A stretch of 64,000 nucleotides of DNA from Acidiferrobacterales bacterium. Its GTDB lineage: Bacteria > Pseudomonadota > Gammaproteobacteria > Arenicellales > JAJDZL01. The DNA lies in NCBI GenBank assembly GCA_028820695.1, contig JAPPIB010000050.1, positions 81,683 through 145,682 on the forward strand. The letters are read 5' to 3'. The position numbers and the translations under genes were made by a program. The notes beneath the pieces are model-generated. The model saw only the letters and a program-made list of their open reading frames with translations. It searched no databases and was not told where the DNA came from. Positions 37,166 through 47,451 of the stretch are shown here, one piece after another (positions within the stretch are counted from its first letter, which is position 1; the number at the start of each line of letters is the position of its first letter).

Positions 37166-39907
37166 ATGTTCTCGAAGACGCTGTCGAAGGTTTTTGGCAG
37201 TCGAAATGAAAGACTGCTCAAGCAGTTTTCCAAGACTGTCAAGGCAATTAATGAACTAGAGCCGGCCATGCAAGCCATGTCGGATGAGGAGCTTGCCGCG
37301 CATACACCGAAACTGAAAGAACTCCTCGAGACCGGCCAACCGATTGACGACATCCTGCCGACGGCTTTTGCAGTCGTTCGCGAGGCGTCTGCAAGAACGC
37401 TGAACATGCGGCATTTCGATGTGCAGCTGGTTGGCGGCATGGTGCTTCATCTTGGCAAGATCGCCGAAATGCGCACCGGCGAGGGCAAGACGCTTGTCGC
37501 CACACTCCCGGTCTATCTCAACGCGCTGGCTGGACATTCAGTACATATCGTGACCGTCAACGACTATCTGGCCCGCCGGGATGCGCAGTGGATGGGAGCG
37601 ATCTATTCATTTCTTGGCATTTCGGTTGGTGTCGTTGTTCCCAATATGACCCCGAATGAGAAACAGGCTGCCTACGCCTGTGACGTTGTTTACGGCACGA
37701 ACAATGAGTTGGGTTTTGACTACCTGCGTGACAACATGGCCTTTAGGGCCAATCATCGTGTTCAGGGAAAACTCACCTATGCCATCGTTGACGAAGTTGA
37801 TTCGATCCTGATTGATGAGGCAAGAACCCCGCTGATCATATCGGGTGCCGCCGAGGACAGTACAGCACTCTACGCGCACATGAACCGGATTGTTCCAAAA
37901 CTCACCCAACAGATCGAGGAGGATGGCCCCGGCGATTTTCATGTGGATGAGAAGTCCCGACAGGTGTATCTCACAGATGAGGGACACGAACACGCCGAAA
38001 AGCTGTTGGCCACGGCAGGATTGCTGCCCGAAGGCAGCACGCTGTATGATTTCTCGAACGTCGCATTGGTGCATCATCTGCATGCAGCGTTGCGGGCCAA
38101 TCGGTTGTTTCAGAAGGATGTGGACTACATCGTGCATGAAGGCCAGATCGTAATTGTCGATGAGTTCACAGGAAGGATGCAGCCGGGGCGTCGATGGTCG
38201 GACGGACTCCATCAGGCGGTCGAGGCCAAGGAAGGGGTGACGGTTCAGCGCGAGAACCAGACGCTTGCATCCATCACTTTCCAGAACTATTTCCGTCTTT
38301 ACGACCGGCTTGCCGGAATGACCGGTACTGCGGATACGGAAGCGGAGGAATTTCAGCAGATCTATGGACTGGAAGTGGTGGTGATTCCGACACATATGGA
38401 GATGGTTCGGGACGATAATCCTGATCTGGTGTACCGCACGTCTCGAGAAAAATACGCCGCCATTGTCGAGGGCATTCAGAATTGTCGGGACCGCGGTCAG
38501 CCGGTCCTGGTCGGCACTGCCTCGATCGAGACATCCGAGTATCTGGCGGGGCTGCTCAGCAAAGGCAGTATTCCGCATGAGGTGCTGAATGCCAAACAAC
38601 ATGAGAGAGAAGCGCGCATCATCGCTCAGGCGGGTCGTCCCGGTGCGGTGACGATCGCCACCAACATGGCGGGTCGGGGTACCGACATCGTTCTTGGCGG
38701 CAATCTGGAAATGGAACTCGCCGATGCACAATCTAATAGCGCTGACCCTGAATCCATCAGAATGGATTGGCAAGGTCGTCATGATGCAGTGGTCAGTTCC
38801 GGCGGCCTGCACGTACTGAGCACCGAAAGACACGAATCCAGAAGGGTGGACAACCAGCTCAGGGGACGCTCTGGCCGTCAGGGTGATCCGGGCTCAAGCA
38901 GATTCTACCTTTCTTTGGAAGACAACCTTCTGCGAATCTTCGCGTCTGAGAAGGTGTCAAGCCTGATGGGTAAATTGGGCATGGAAGAGGGCGAGGCGAT
39001 CGAGCACAGCTGGGTCAGCAAGGCCATCGAAAATGCACAGCGCAAGGTCGAAGGCAGGAACTTTGACATACGCAAGCAGTTGCTGGAATTTGACGATGTG
39101 GCCAACGAGCAGCGAAAGGTTGTATACGATCAGCGAAATGCCCTAATGGATTCGGAAGACATCCGCGATGCGATCGACCTGATCCAGGGTGAATTCGTAG
39201 CGTATGTTGTAGATTCCTGCATCCCTAAGGAAACTGCCGACGAGTACTGGGAAGTCGATCGACTTGCCCGCGAAATTGATCATGCGTTCGACCTTAAGTT
39301 GCCGATCTCACAGTGGCTGGATGAAGACTCCAACCTGACTCAGGACAGCTTGCTGACGCGAATCAATGAATCCGTTCAGGAACGATACTTTCAACGAATG
39401 GAGGAAGTCGGCGAAAATGAGATGAAAGCGGTGGAAAAGGCTGTGATGCTGATGGTACTTGACAACGCATGGAAAGATCATCTGGCCAACATGGATTTCC
39501 TTCGGCAGGGCATTCATCTGCGCGGCTATGCCCAGAAAAATCCCAAGCAGGAATATAAGCGCGAGGCATTCGAAATGTTTTCCGACATGCTTCAGAACGT
39601 GCGTCATGAAGTCGTGCGAATGTTGTCGCGTGTTCGGATTGCGGCGTCTGACACTGCTGAGACGATCGGTCGTCGCAAAGCTCCGCCGCAGCAGAAAATG
39701 CAATTTTTTCATCCGCAATCCGATACCTACGCCGGACAAGAGCCAGCACCCTCACCGCAACCCGGGTCACAATCGGGTTCAGCGGTGCCGGCGAGAAAAC
39801 CGGTTGTCAAGCAGGTCGTTCGGGAAGGCCGCAAAGTGGGACGGAACGAGCCCTGTCCCTGTGGTTCTGGAAAGAAATACAAGGTCTGTTGCGGGAAGGC
39901 GGCCTGA
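37166..39907 (+). CDS. secA: Preprotein translocase ATPase SecA
   Basis: A 913-residue SecA, the motor that pushes preproteins through SecYEG. NBD1 has [20 protein letters not shown] (Walker A) and [16 protein letters not shown] (Walker B); NBD2 has [15 protein letters not shown] and [16 protein letters not shown]. The C-terminus carries the zinc/SecB-binding motif [13 protein letters not shown]. Length is normal for gammaproteobacteria. It is followed after three bases by argJ, the Pseudomonas-like order secA-argJ-mutT. Confidence 0.98.
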   Translation: MFSKTLSKVFGSRNERLLKQFSKTVKAINELEPAMQAMSDEELAAHTPKLKELLETGQPIDDILPTAFAVVREASARTLNMRHFDVQLVGGMVLHLGKIAEMRTGEGKTLVATLPVYLNALAGHSVHIVTVNDYLARRDAQWMGAIYSFLGISVGVVVPNMTPNEKQAAYACDVVYGTNNELGFDYLRDNMAFRANHRVQGKLTYAIVDEVDSILIDEARTPLIISGAAEDSTALYAHMNRIVPKLTQQIEEDGPGDFHVDEKSRQVYLTDEGHEHAEKLLATAGLLPEGSTLYDFSNVALVHHLHAALRANRLFQKDVDYIVHEGQIVIVDEFTGRMQPGRRWSDGLHQAVEAKEGVTVQRENQTLASITFQNYFRLYDRLAGMTGTADTEAEEFQQIYGLEVVVIPTHMEMVRDDNPDLVYRTSREKYAAIVEGIQNCRDRGQPVLVGTASIETSEYLAGLLSKGSIPHEVLNAKQHEREARIIAQAGRPGAVTIATNMAGRGTDIVLGGNLEMELADAQSNSADPESIRMDWQGRHDAVVSSGGLHVLSTERHESRRVDNQLRGRSGRQGDPGSSRFYLSLEDNLLRIFASEKVSSLMGKLGMEEGEAIEHSWVSKAIENAQRKVEGRNFDIRKQLLEFDDVANEQRKVVYDQRNALMDSEDIRDAIDLIQGEFVAYVVDSCIPKETADEYWEVDRLAREIDHAFDLKLPISQWLDEDSNLTQDSLLTRINESVQERYFQRMEEVGENEMKAVEKAVMLMVLDNAWKDHLANMDFLRQGIHLRGYAQKNPKQEYKREAFEMFSDMLQNVRHEVVRMLSRVRIAASDTAETIGRRKAPPQQKMQFFHPQSDTYAGQEPAPSPQPGSQSGSAVPARKPVVKQVVREGRKVGRNEPCPCGSGKKYKVCCGKAA

Positions 39908-39910
39908 TCG

Positions 39911-41161
39911 ATGAGTGTAGGTCTCCAGCCGCCCGGAAACTTACGGCCTGTCGCGGGCATCCGGATCGGCGCCGTCGACGCAGGGATTCGCAAGTCTCCA
40001 GGTGAGGATCTTGCGATTTTCGAGATCTCGGGCGAATCCACGATCGCCGGAGTGTTCACTAACAACGAAGCGCGGGCAGCTCCGGTTGATGTGGCGATTG
40101 ACCACCTGCTGTTCATGGCCGCCGACCAGTGCGGAAAAATCCGCGCCATGGTGGTCAACAGTGGAAATGCCAATGCCGGTCTGGGCAAGACAGGCGTCGA
40201 CGATTGCCTCCAGGTCTGTCGGAATGTTGCTGACGAGTTGGAAATTCCAGTCGAATCTGTCATTCCTTTTTCCACCGGCGTGATCGGCGAACGATTGCCG
40301 CTTGAGAAGTTCGAACAGTCGGTCGGTCGCTGCGTGCAGACTTTGAATGAGGACAACTGGCTGGCCGCAGCCCAGGCAATCATGACCACTGATACCGTTG
40401 CCAAGGGTGTCACCCGAGTGGTTGATCTGGGAGATGCGGGTCAGATCGTCATCACCGGAATTGCCAAAGGATCAGGTATGATCAACCCTGACATGGCAAC
40501 CATGCTGGCATTTATCGCGACAGACGCACAGGCGCCGCTTGATTTCCTTGAAACTGAGTTGCAAACCGCCGTTGACAAAAGCTTCAATCGAATCACTGTG
40601 GACGGCGACACGTCGACCAACGATTCCTGTATGCTGATTGCGACGGGTGCTTCGGGTGTGCGAATTTCACCGGATGTCTCGGACCAGGCAATCGAGCAGT
40701 TCCGGAAAGCGCTCGGTGACGTCGCGGTTGAATTAGCGCAGGCAATTGTTCGGGATGGTGAAGGTGCAACCAAGTTTGTGACCGTTGAGGTTGTGGGTAC
40801 GGCGAGCCCGGAAGATGCAGTTGCAATCGCAAAGACCGTTGCCAACTCACCGCTTGTCAAAACCGCCATGCATGCCGCAGACCCGAACTGGGGAAGAATT
40901 TACGCGGCAATCGGACGGGCGCCGACTGAGTATCTGGATTTGTCCGATGTACAAATCTGTATCGGGGACGTTGAGGTGTTCGTGAACGGTGAGGCCAGCC
41001 CGCAATACAGTGAGGACAAGGCGCTCGAGGTCATGAATAACGAGGAATTTACGATATTTATCGATCTTGGAGTCAGCAGGGACAAGTCCAATTCTGCGAC
41101 AGTGTGGACGTGCGACTTCAGTGCGGAGTATGTGAGGATCAATGCAGAATATCGAACCTGA
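39911..41161 (+). CDS. argJ: Bifunctional glutamate N-acetyltransferase / ornithine acetyltransferase
   Basis: A 416-residue ArgJ, which cycles the acetyl group in arginine synthesis from N-acetylornithine to glutamate. The self-cleavage site that yields alpha and beta chains is in KGSGMINPDMATMLAFIATD, with the Thr nucleophile in ATMLAF. VDGDTSTNDSCML and ADPNWGRIYAAIGR are conserved. It starts three bases after secA and overlaps mutT by 20 bases. Confidence 0.96.
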   Translation: MSVGLQPPGNLRPVAGIRIGAVDAGIRKSPGEDLAIFEISGESTIAGVFTNNEARAAPVDVAIDHLLFMAADQCGKIRAMVVNSGNANAGLGKTGVDDCLQVCRNVADELEIPVESVIPFSTGVIGERLPLEKFEQSVGRCVQTLNEDNWLAAAQAIMTTDTVAKGVTRVVDLGDAGQIVITGIAKGSGMINPDMATMLAFIATDAQAPLDFLETELQTAVDKSFNRITVDGDTSTNDSCMLIATGASGVRISPDVSDQAIEQFRKALGDVAVELAQAIVRDGEGATKFVTVEVVGTASPEDAVAIAKTVANSPLVKTAMHAADPNWGRIYAAIGRAPTEYLDLSDVQICIGDVEVFVNGEASPQYSEDKALEVMNNEEFTIFIDLGVSRDKSNSATVWTCDFSAEYVRINAEYRT

Positions 41162-41552
41162 GCGTATCGCGGTGGCAGTCGGCCTGATCCTGGATTCCGA
41201 AAACAAGATTTTGATCGGACAGAGAACAGTACAGGATGCATACCTGGGAAAATGGGAGTTTCCGGGCGGGAAGATCGAACCTGCTGAATCTGCTGACGAG
41301 GCATTGCATAGGGAGTTGTGGGAAGAGATTGGAATTTCTGTCATTGATACTGTTCATTTCATGACTTTCGAGTATGATTATCCGGACCGAAAGGTCCTGC
41401 TTGATTTTCGGTTGGTCAGTCACTATGACGGAACTCCCGTTGCTCGCGAGCAACAGAACCTGCGATGGGTGCAGCTGGCGCAGTTGGGAGACTTTGATAT
41501 GCTGGCACCGAATGTCTGCGTCATTGAGGCATTGAGGCACAAATACGGATAG
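41142..41552 (+). CDS. mutT: MutT-type Nudix hydrolase (8-oxo-dGTP diphosphatase)
   Basis: A 136-residue Nudix protein. The Nudix box is complete: Gly-x5-Glu-x7-Arg-Glu-Leu-x-Glu-Glu-x-Gly, in GKIEPAESADEALHREL followed by WEEIGI. RTVQDAYLGKWEFPGG precedes it. MutT removes 8-oxo-dGTP from the nucleotide pool. Overlap with argJ and a gap of only four bases to soxB place it in one co-directional run. Confidence 0.93.
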   Translation: MQNIEPERIAVAVGLILDSENKILIGQRTVQDAYLGKWEFPGGKIEPAESADEALHRELWEEIGISVIDTVHFMTFEYDYPDRKVLLDFRLVSHYDGTPVAREQQNLRWVQLAQLGDFDMLAPNVCVIEALRHKYG

Positions 41553-41556
41553 CGGT

Positions 41557-42831
41557 ATGCTGAAGATTTTTTCCAAAAGGCAATATTCGGGATTGGCTCT
41601 AGCGAGAAATGCATTTTCGCGGCATCGAAATTGGCAGCGCGCATGGCGCGACCCTGAACCAAAGAGTTCCTACGATGTAGTCATTATCGGTGCCGGTGGA
41701 CACGGACTCGCGACCGCATACTACCTGGCTGAACTGCACGGAATAAGGAATGTCGCAGTCTTGGAGAAAGGCTGGCTGGGCGGTGGCAATACCGGACGCA
41801 ATACGACCATTGTCCGGTCAAACTACCACTTGGATGGCAATGCAAAGTTCTACGAGCATTCACTCAAACTGTGGGAAGGCCTGTCGCAGCAACTCAATTA
41901 CAATGTCATGTTCAGCCAGCGCGGCGTGCTGAATCTGGCGCACAGCGATTCGGAGATGGAGAAATTCTCGATTCGCGGCAATGCGATGAGATTCAATGGA
42001 ATTGATGCGGAACTGCTGATGCCTGATCAGGTTCGACGCAGCGTGCCCCACCTTGACTGTTCGCAGAATACCCGATATCCAATCTTTGGCGGTTTGCTGC
42101 AAAAGCGCGGTGGCACTGCGCGTCACGACGCGGTTGCCTGGGGATACGCCCGCGCGGCAGATGCGCTTGGAATCGACATCATCCAGAATTGTGAAGTGAC
42201 TGGAATCAAGACCAGCGGAAATAGGGTGACGGCGGTTGAGACCAGCCGCGGCACGATTCTCTGCGGTCAAGTCGGGCTGGCAGTCGCCGGCAACTCAGGC
42301 CGTCTGGCGGCCATGGCGGGATTGAGACTCCCCATCGAATCCCACGTTCTTCAGGCCATAGTGACCGAGCCATTGAAACCGATTATCCACACTGTTGTGA
42401 CATCAAGCGCTTCACATGTTTACGTTAACCAGACCGATAAGGGAGAAGTGCTCTTCGGTGGGGATCTGGATCTATACAATTCCTACGCACAGCGCGGAAA
42501 TCTGCCCAGAATCGAATATGTCGTGCAGTCCGTGCTGACACTGTTTCCATGTCTGAGTCGGGTGCGAATGATGAGAACCTGGGGCGGCGTGATGGATATG
42601 TCGATGGATGGCAGCCCGATAATCGGCAAGACACCAGTCGATGGGCTGTATCTGAACTCAGGTTGGTGTTACGGTGGATTCAAGGCGACACCCGGTTCAG
42701 GATGGTGTTTCGCCCACACCATCGCACATGACCAACCACACACGCTGAACGAGCCATTTTCACTTGAGCGGTTTTCGACCGGTGCTCTCCTTGATGAGAA
42801 TGGCAGCGGTGCTTTCCCCAATTCACACTAG
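41557..42831 (+). CDS. soxB: Sarcosine oxidase beta subunit
   Basis: A 424-residue FAD/FMN subunit of heterotetrameric sarcosine oxidase, which oxidises N-methylglycine to glycine with transfer of the methyl carbon to tetrahydrofolate. YDVVIIGAGGHGLATAYYLA is the ADP-binding motif. GGTARHDAVAWGYARAAD holds the His that carries covalent FMN. GGVMDMSMDGSPIIGKTPVD and NSGWCYGGFKATPGSG close the fold. The N-terminus (FSRHRNWQRAWRDPEPK) is typical. N-methylglutamate dehydrogenase MgdA is a close homologue and cannot be fully excluded. Confidence 0.93.
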   Translation: MLKIFSKRQYSGLALARNAFSRHRNWQRAWRDPEPKSSYDVVIIGAGGHGLATAYYLAELHGIRNVAVLEKGWLGGGNTGRNTTIVRSNYHLDGNAKFYEHSLKLWEGLSQQLNYNVMFSQRGVLNLAHSDSEMEKFSIRGNAMRFNGIDAELLMPDQVRRSVPHLDCSQNTRYPIFGGLLQKRGGTARHDAVAWGYARAADALGIDIIQNCEVTGIKTSGNRVTAVETSRGTILCGQVGLAVAGNSGRLAAMAGLRLPIESHVLQAIVTEPLKPIIHTVVTSSASHVYVNQTDKGEVLFGGDLDLYNSYAQRGNLPRIEYVVQSVLTLFPCLSRVRMMRTWGGVMDMSMDGSPIIGKTPVDGLYLNSGWCYGGFKATPGSGWCFAHTIAHDQPHTLNEPFSLERFSTGALLDENGSGAFPNSH

Positions 42832-42848
42832 TTCGGGAGCCTTCATTC

Positions 42849-43118
42849 ATGCTGTTGATTCCATGCCCTTATTGCGGTGACCGAGCGCAAACCGAGTTTA
42901 CTTATCGCGGAGATGCGACAGTTGAGCGTCCGCCAGCGCAGGCCTCTGCACAGGAATGGTACGATTTCGTCTACACACGGGACAACCCGCGTGGCGAGCA
43001 CACCGAATGGTGGCATCATTCTGCCGGCTGCAGGCGATGGATCAAGGTTCGTCGGAACACTTGGACGCATGAAGTTCTTGGCAGCGAATCAGCGAATTCC
43101 GATCGGTCACAGGAGTAG
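42849..43118 (+). CDS. soxD: Sarcosine oxidase delta subunit
   Basis: An 89-residue zinc-binding delta subunit. CPYCGDRAQTEFTYRGDA at the start has the two zinc Cys residues, and WWHHSAGCRRWIKVRR supplies the His and Cys of the other half of the site. It stabilises the SoxBDAG heterotetramer. The position between soxB and soxA is the standard order. Confidence 0.93.
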   Translation: MLLIPCPYCGDRAQTEFTYRGDATVERPPAQASAQEWYDFVYTRDNPRGEHTEWWHHSAGCRRWIKVRRNTWTHEVLGSESANSDRSQE

Positions 43119-43130
43119 CAGGACCTGGTT

Positions 43131-46118
43131 ATGAATACTCATCGTCATCCGGTTGGCGGAACCATCAGCCGTGATCATCCGATTGCCTTCAGGTTCGATG
43201 GCAAAGCCTACTCAGCATATAAGGGAGACACTCTTGCTTCCGCGCTGCTGGCGAATGGGGTGAGGATTGTCGGGCGCAGTTTCAAGTACCATCGGCCTCG
43301 CGGTGTTTTTGGAATGGGGGTCGAAGAACCGAGTTCGATGGTTCAATTGCGCAGCGGGCCGCGTTCAGAGCCGAATATCCGTGCGACAGAAGTTGAGCTT
43401 TTCGACGGGCTGGAAGCTTTTTCGCAACATTGCTGGCCTTCGGTCAATCTTGATTTTGGCGCCTTGATCAATTTCTTGTCTCCGATTGTCCCATCCGGGT
43501 TTTACTACAAGACATTCATGTGGCCTGCATCAAAATGGATGTTCTACGAACACTTCATTCGCAAGGCTGCCGGCTTGGGCAAATCTGCAACCGAACACGA
43601 CCCGGATACCTATTCGAAGTTCTATCAGTACTGCGACGTTCTGGTCGTCGGTGCCGGTCCCACCGGTCTGTCAGCAGCACTGGGTGCCGGGAAGTCCGGT
43701 GCCAGGGTGGTCGTCGTTGAGGAGACCGGACGCACCGGCGGCAGACTCAATCTGGACGATGAGATGATCGATGGCAAGCCGGCGCAGGAATGGGTTTACG
43801 ACACGACTCAGAAGTTGAGGATCATGCCCAACGTTGAGATTCTGTGCCGGACAACCGCATTTGGCCTGTATGACCAGAATCTGGTCGGTGCGCTGGAAAG
43901 GGTTGCTGACCATCAACGGGAGCCTGATGGACGCGACGATCGGCACAGGTTGCGAAGTATCCGCGCAAGACAGATTGTGCTGGCAACCGGGTCGATCGAG
44001 CGGTCGATTCCCTTCGGAGGTAACGACAAGCCGGGTGTGATGCTGGCATCGGCAGTTCGCGGCTACGCAAATCGGTTTGCAGTGCGTTGTGGAAAGAAAG
44101 CTGTGGTGTTCACCAACAACGACAGTGCATACGCGACAGTTTCTGCTCTCAGGGATGTCGGGGTGACTGTCGAGGCCGTGATCGACTGCCGGCTGGCATC
44201 TCCCGGGGAGAGTGCGCTGCGCCATCTCGGCAATACGCCGCTCAAACAGGGTTTTGTGATTACCAGGGTACGGGGTCTGCGGCAAGTGAGATCAGTGGAG
44301 GTGAGCCGACTTCAGGAAAATGGAGAGATTGCAGGCTCGGCAGAGACTTTGAACTGTGATCTTGTATGTGTATCCGGAGGTTGGACTCCGACCGTTCATC
44401 TGTTTTCCCATGCGCAGGGGAAACTGAGGTTTGATGAGCAAATCGGTGCCTACTTGCCGGAACACCAGCTTGAGTCACTTGGGGTTGCAGGAAGTGCAAA
44501 CGGGGAGATGGATCTTGGCGCATGTCTGCGCCAGGGTTCCGAAATCGGCTCTGGAAGCGCTGCCCAAGCCGGCTTCAGGTCGGAGCCGCAAACTGATTTT
44601 CCCAAAGTCGAGGACAGCTCCGTAACACCGATGCAGCAACTATGGCAGGTGCCCAAAGTCAAACGCGGTGCGAAGCGATTTGTTGACATCCAGAATGATG
44701 TGACCGTAGAAGATATCGAACTGGCTTTTTCCGAGGGCTACGTCTCGGTCGAACACCTCAAGCGCTACACAACATTGGGTATGGGTACCGACCAGGGTCG
44801 AACAAGCAATATCAATGGGCTTGCGAATCTGGCACGCCTTCGGGATTCCGACATTCCTTCGGTAGGTCACACGACATTCCGTCCCCCTTATACACCTGTC
44901 AGCATGGGTGCGCTGGCGGGAGTGGATCAGGGCAAGCATCTCAGTGCACTGCGGCGAACACCGTTACACGAATGGCATGTACGCAATCGCGCACAAATGC
45001 ACAATGCTGGCCTATGGCAGCGTCCGTACTACTATATGAAGACCGGAGAGCAGATCCGGGATGCGATCATCCGGGAATCACGACAGGTTCGCGAGAAGGT
45101 CGGGATTGCGGATGTCTCGACACTTGGAAAAATCGAGATTCAGGGCCGTGACGCAGCTGAGTTTCTGGAACGCATCTATATCAATCGCTGGAAATCGTTG
45201 CCGGTCGGTCGGGTTCGATATGGCTTGATGCTACGCGAGGACGGTTTTGTCTTTGACGATGGAACCACCACACGGGTCGCAGAAAACGAGTACTACATGA
45301 CGACTACCACTGCCAATGCCGCGCCGGTGCTGGAGCATATGGAGTTCTATGCACAGACGGTCTGGCCCGAGTTGCATGTGCATTTGACTTCAATCTCAGA
45401 CCAGTGGGCGGGTATGGCGCTGGCAGGGCCGCACAGCCGGAAGGTTTTGGGTGCGCTGATCGGGGAGACTGAGGCAGGCAATGATAATCTGCCGTTTATG
45501 GGGTATCTGGAATCACGGATCGACGACATCGCTGTGCGCATTTTCCGTGTGAGTTTCTCCGGCGAGCTGGGATATGAAATTCATATTCCGTCCAAGTTTG
45601 CGCAGAAAGTCTGGCAGGCAGTGCTTGAAGCAGGACGTGAGTGGGATATCGCACCGTATGGCATGGAGGCCATGACGGTCCTGCGGATTGAGAAAGGTCA
45701 TGTCGTTTCGGCTGAGCTCGATGGTCGTACGACTGCGGGTGATCTCGGGTTCGAGCGTATGATGAAAAAAGACGAGGACTTTGTCGGCAAGCGCCTTGCT
45801 GAGCGCGAAGCTCTGGTGTCATCCGGTCGAGAGCAGCTGGTTGGTGTTGAGTCGCTCAGTGGCAGGCCGATACCCAAGGGAGCCCAGATTGTTGCCGCGT
45901 CCGACACACGACCGCCAGCTGAGACCAGGGGACATGTGACCTCTTCGTGCTACAGTCCGTTGTTGGATAAGGAGATCGGACTTGCCCTGATCGCTGACGG
46001 CCGACAGATCTACGGTACGGAGCTGTATGCCGCATCACCCTTGACTGGCCGTACCGTTCCAGTCAAGGTCGCGCACCATATTTTTGTTGATCCGCAAGGA
46101 GAAAGAACCCGTGGTTGA
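43131..46118 (+). CDS. soxA: Sarcosine oxidase alpha subunit
   Basis: A 995-residue alpha subunit. An N-terminal Fer2_4-like domain (FRFDGKAYSAYKGDTLASAL) is followed by an NAD-binding Rossmann domain (VLVVGAGPTGLSAALGAG near residue 170) and, from about residue 620, a GcvT-like folate-binding half (GEQIRDAIIRESRQVREKVG). The folate domain takes the methyl-derived one-carbon unit to give 5,10-methylene-tetrahydrofolate. It overlaps soxG by eight bases. Confidence 0.95.
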   Translation: MNTHRHPVGGTISRDHPIAFRFDGKAYSAYKGDTLASALLANGVRIVGRSFKYHRPRGVFGMGVEEPSSMVQLRSGPRSEPNIRATEVELFDGLEAFSQHCWPSVNLDFGALINFLSPIVPSGFYYKTFMWPASKWMFYEHFIRKAAGLGKSATEHDPDTYSKFYQYCDVLVVGAGPTGLSAALGAGKSGARVVVVEETGRTGGRLNLDDEMIDGKPAQEWVYDTTQKLRIMPNVEILCRTTAFGLYDQNLVGALERVADHQREPDGRDDRHRLRSIRARQIVLATGSIERSIPFGGNDKPGVMLASAVRGYANRFAVRCGKKAVVFTNNDSAYATVSALRDVGVTVEAVIDCRLASPGESALRHLGNTPLKQGFVITRVRGLRQVRSVEVSRLQENGEIAGSAETLNCDLVCVSGGWTPTVHLFSHAQGKLRFDEQIGAYLPEHQLESLGVAGSANGEMDLGACLRQGSEIGSGSAAQAGFRSEPQTDFPKVEDSSVTPMQQLWQVPKVKRGAKRFVDIQNDVTVEDIELAFSEGYVSVEHLKRYTTLGMGTDQGRTSNINGLANLARLRDSDIPSVGHTTFRPPYTPVSMGALAGVDQGKHLSALRRTPLHEWHVRNRAQMHNAGLWQRPYYYMKTGEQIRDAIIRESRQVREKVGIADVSTLGKIEIQGRDAAEFLERIYINRWKSLPVGRVRYGLMLREDGFVFDDGTTTRVAENEYYMTTTTANAAPVLEHMEFYAQTVWPELHVHLTSISDQWAGMALAGPHSRKVLGALIGETEAGNDNLPFMGYLESRIDDIAVRIFRVSFSGELGYEIHIPSKFAQKVWQAVLEAGREWDIAPYGMEAMTVLRIEKGHVVSAELDGRTTAGDLGFERMMKKDEDFVGKRLAEREALVSSGREQLVGVESLSGRPIPKGAQIVAASDTRPPAETRGHVTSSCYSPLLDKEIGLALIADGRQIYGTELYAASPLTGRTVPVKVAHHIFVDPQGERTRG

Positions 46119-46632
46119 GGGAAGATCAATACCCAGTGTCGCTCTGCAGGAGCGGTTGGTCGAGACGCTGTTTCAGATTCATGGGCTTGAATCAGGTACC
46201 GCGGACGAGGTACTGAACCCCTTTGGAATCGAGCAACTTCCACAAGACAGGAAATCTTGTATCGGAGACGATGTAACGCTGATGTGGAACGGTCCGGGTG
46301 AATGGTTGTTCGAATCTGAATTCCGACCGGCTGACGAGACGCTGCGGTTGTTGCGCGAGCGATTTGTTTCTACTGATGCCACAGTGACCGATCTGTCCTC
46401 GGCCCGGACCATTGTCCGGATTTCAGGTTCGTCGCGACGGGACTTCTTGAAAAAGGGATGTCCGGCCGACATTGATGCTATGACAGGCGGTGACGTCATA
46501 ACCAGCCTGATCGGGCACTTTACGGCAACAATTCATTGTCGTTCAGACAGTTTTGATGTCTATGTCCTGCAAAGTTTCGGAACTGATTTCTGGCACTGGT
46601 GCAGACAGAGTATCCGCGAGTTCAATATCTGA
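46111..46632 (+). CDS. soxG: Sarcosine oxidase gamma subunit
   Basis: A 173-residue gamma subunit. It starts with GTG 46111, placed seven bases after AAGGAGA (46098-46104) and overlapping the soxA stop; a more upstream in-frame start would lack a ribosome site. WNGPGEWLFES and TDLSSARTIVRISGSSRRDF, then LKKGCPADID, are diagnostic of SoxG. It is the fourth subunit and completes the operon. Confidence 0.93.
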   Translation: MVEGRSIPSVALQERLVETLFQIHGLESGTADEVLNPFGIEQLPQDRKSCIGDDVTLMWNGPGEWLFESEFRPADETLRLLRERFVSTDATVTDLSSARTIVRISGSSRRDFLKKGCPADIDAMTGGDVITSLIGHFTATIHCRSDSFDVYVLQSFGTDFWHWCRQSIREFNI

Positions 46633-46667
46633 ATTCGCACCGTTGTACCGTTGGTGGGTAGGCAATA

Positions 46668-47432
46668 GTGGCAGGTCATTGTATCAAGGCGATCACATTC
46701 GACCTCTGGGATACTGTGATCAACGATGATTCGGACGAGCCCAAGCGAGCTGCACTCGGGTTACGTCCAAAGCGTGATCAACGTCCCTACGCGGTATTCA
46801 AAGCGCTGGATCAGGGCGATCCGATCTCGCAGGAAGATATCAGTCTGGCTTACGAAGCGGTCAATGATGAATTCAACCGGGTCTGGCATGACGAGTATCT
46901 GACCTGGACTGTCAGTGAGAGGATTGGTCATATATTGGATAAGCTGGATCGCACGCTCTCACCGCGGGATTTCAGTGATTTAGTGGCGATATTGGAGGAT
47001 ATGGAGCTCGAAGTTCCGCCTGATCCGATTGAGGGTGTGGGTGCGGCGCTCGAGGAACTTTCGAAAGCCTATCCGCTTGCTGTCGTATCCGATACGATAT
47101 TCTCTCCAGGCAGGAATTTGCGAAAGTGGCTGGATCTGCATGGACTGCTTCAGTACTTCAGCGGATTTGCGTTCTCGGACGAGGTCGGCAGGTCAAAGCC
47201 CGACCCGGCGATATTTGCGTCTGCGGCCACCCAGCTCGGTGTGGAATTGAATGAGATGGTACACATCGGTGACAGGGAACATAATGACATCAAAGGCGCC
47301 CATGCATTGGGCATGCGGGCGATCCTGTTCACTGCGACACGCGACACTGATGCGAAGAACACGACGGCTGATGCGGTTTGTCCGAGCTATCTGGAATTGC
47401 CCGGCATACTGAACCGGCTGGATACACAGTGA
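46668..47432 (+). CDS. HAD-superfamily hydrolase
   Basis: A 254-residue HAD phosphatase/dehalogenase-type protein. Motif I is FDLWDTVIND (nucleophile Asp), motif II VVSDTIFSPG, motif III Lys in EVGRSKPDP and motif IV IGDREHNDIKGA. The cap domain is the C1 helical type. The phosphorylated substrate is unknown. GTG start, 35 bases after soxG, so it belongs to the same transcript; it pairs with the amidotransferase gene that follows. Confidence 0.87.
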   Translation: MAGHCIKAITFDLWDTVINDDSDEPKRAALGLRPKRDQRPYAVFKALDQGDPISQEDISLAYEAVNDEFNRVWHDEYLTWTVSERIGHILDKLDRTLSPRDFSDLVAILEDMELEVPPDPIEGVGAALEELSKAYPLAVVSDTIFSPGRNLRKWLDLHGLLQYFSGFAFSDEVGRSKPDPAIFASAATQLGVELNEMVHIGDREHNDIKGAHALGMRAILFTATRDTDAKNTTADAVCPSYLELPGILNRLDTQ

Positions 47433-47451
47433 GTTCATTCTGGATGGAAAA

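Noticed and set aside
37607..38833. Long open frame (408 codons) antisense to secA
   Set aside because: It lies wholly inside secA, has no recognisable domain, and results from the codon bias of the real gene.
41557..46632. N-methylglutamate dehydrogenase (mgdABCD) in place of sarcosine oxidase
   Set aside because: Homologous and same order, but no mgsABC or gmaS genes adjoin; sarcosine oxidase is the simpler call, though not proved.
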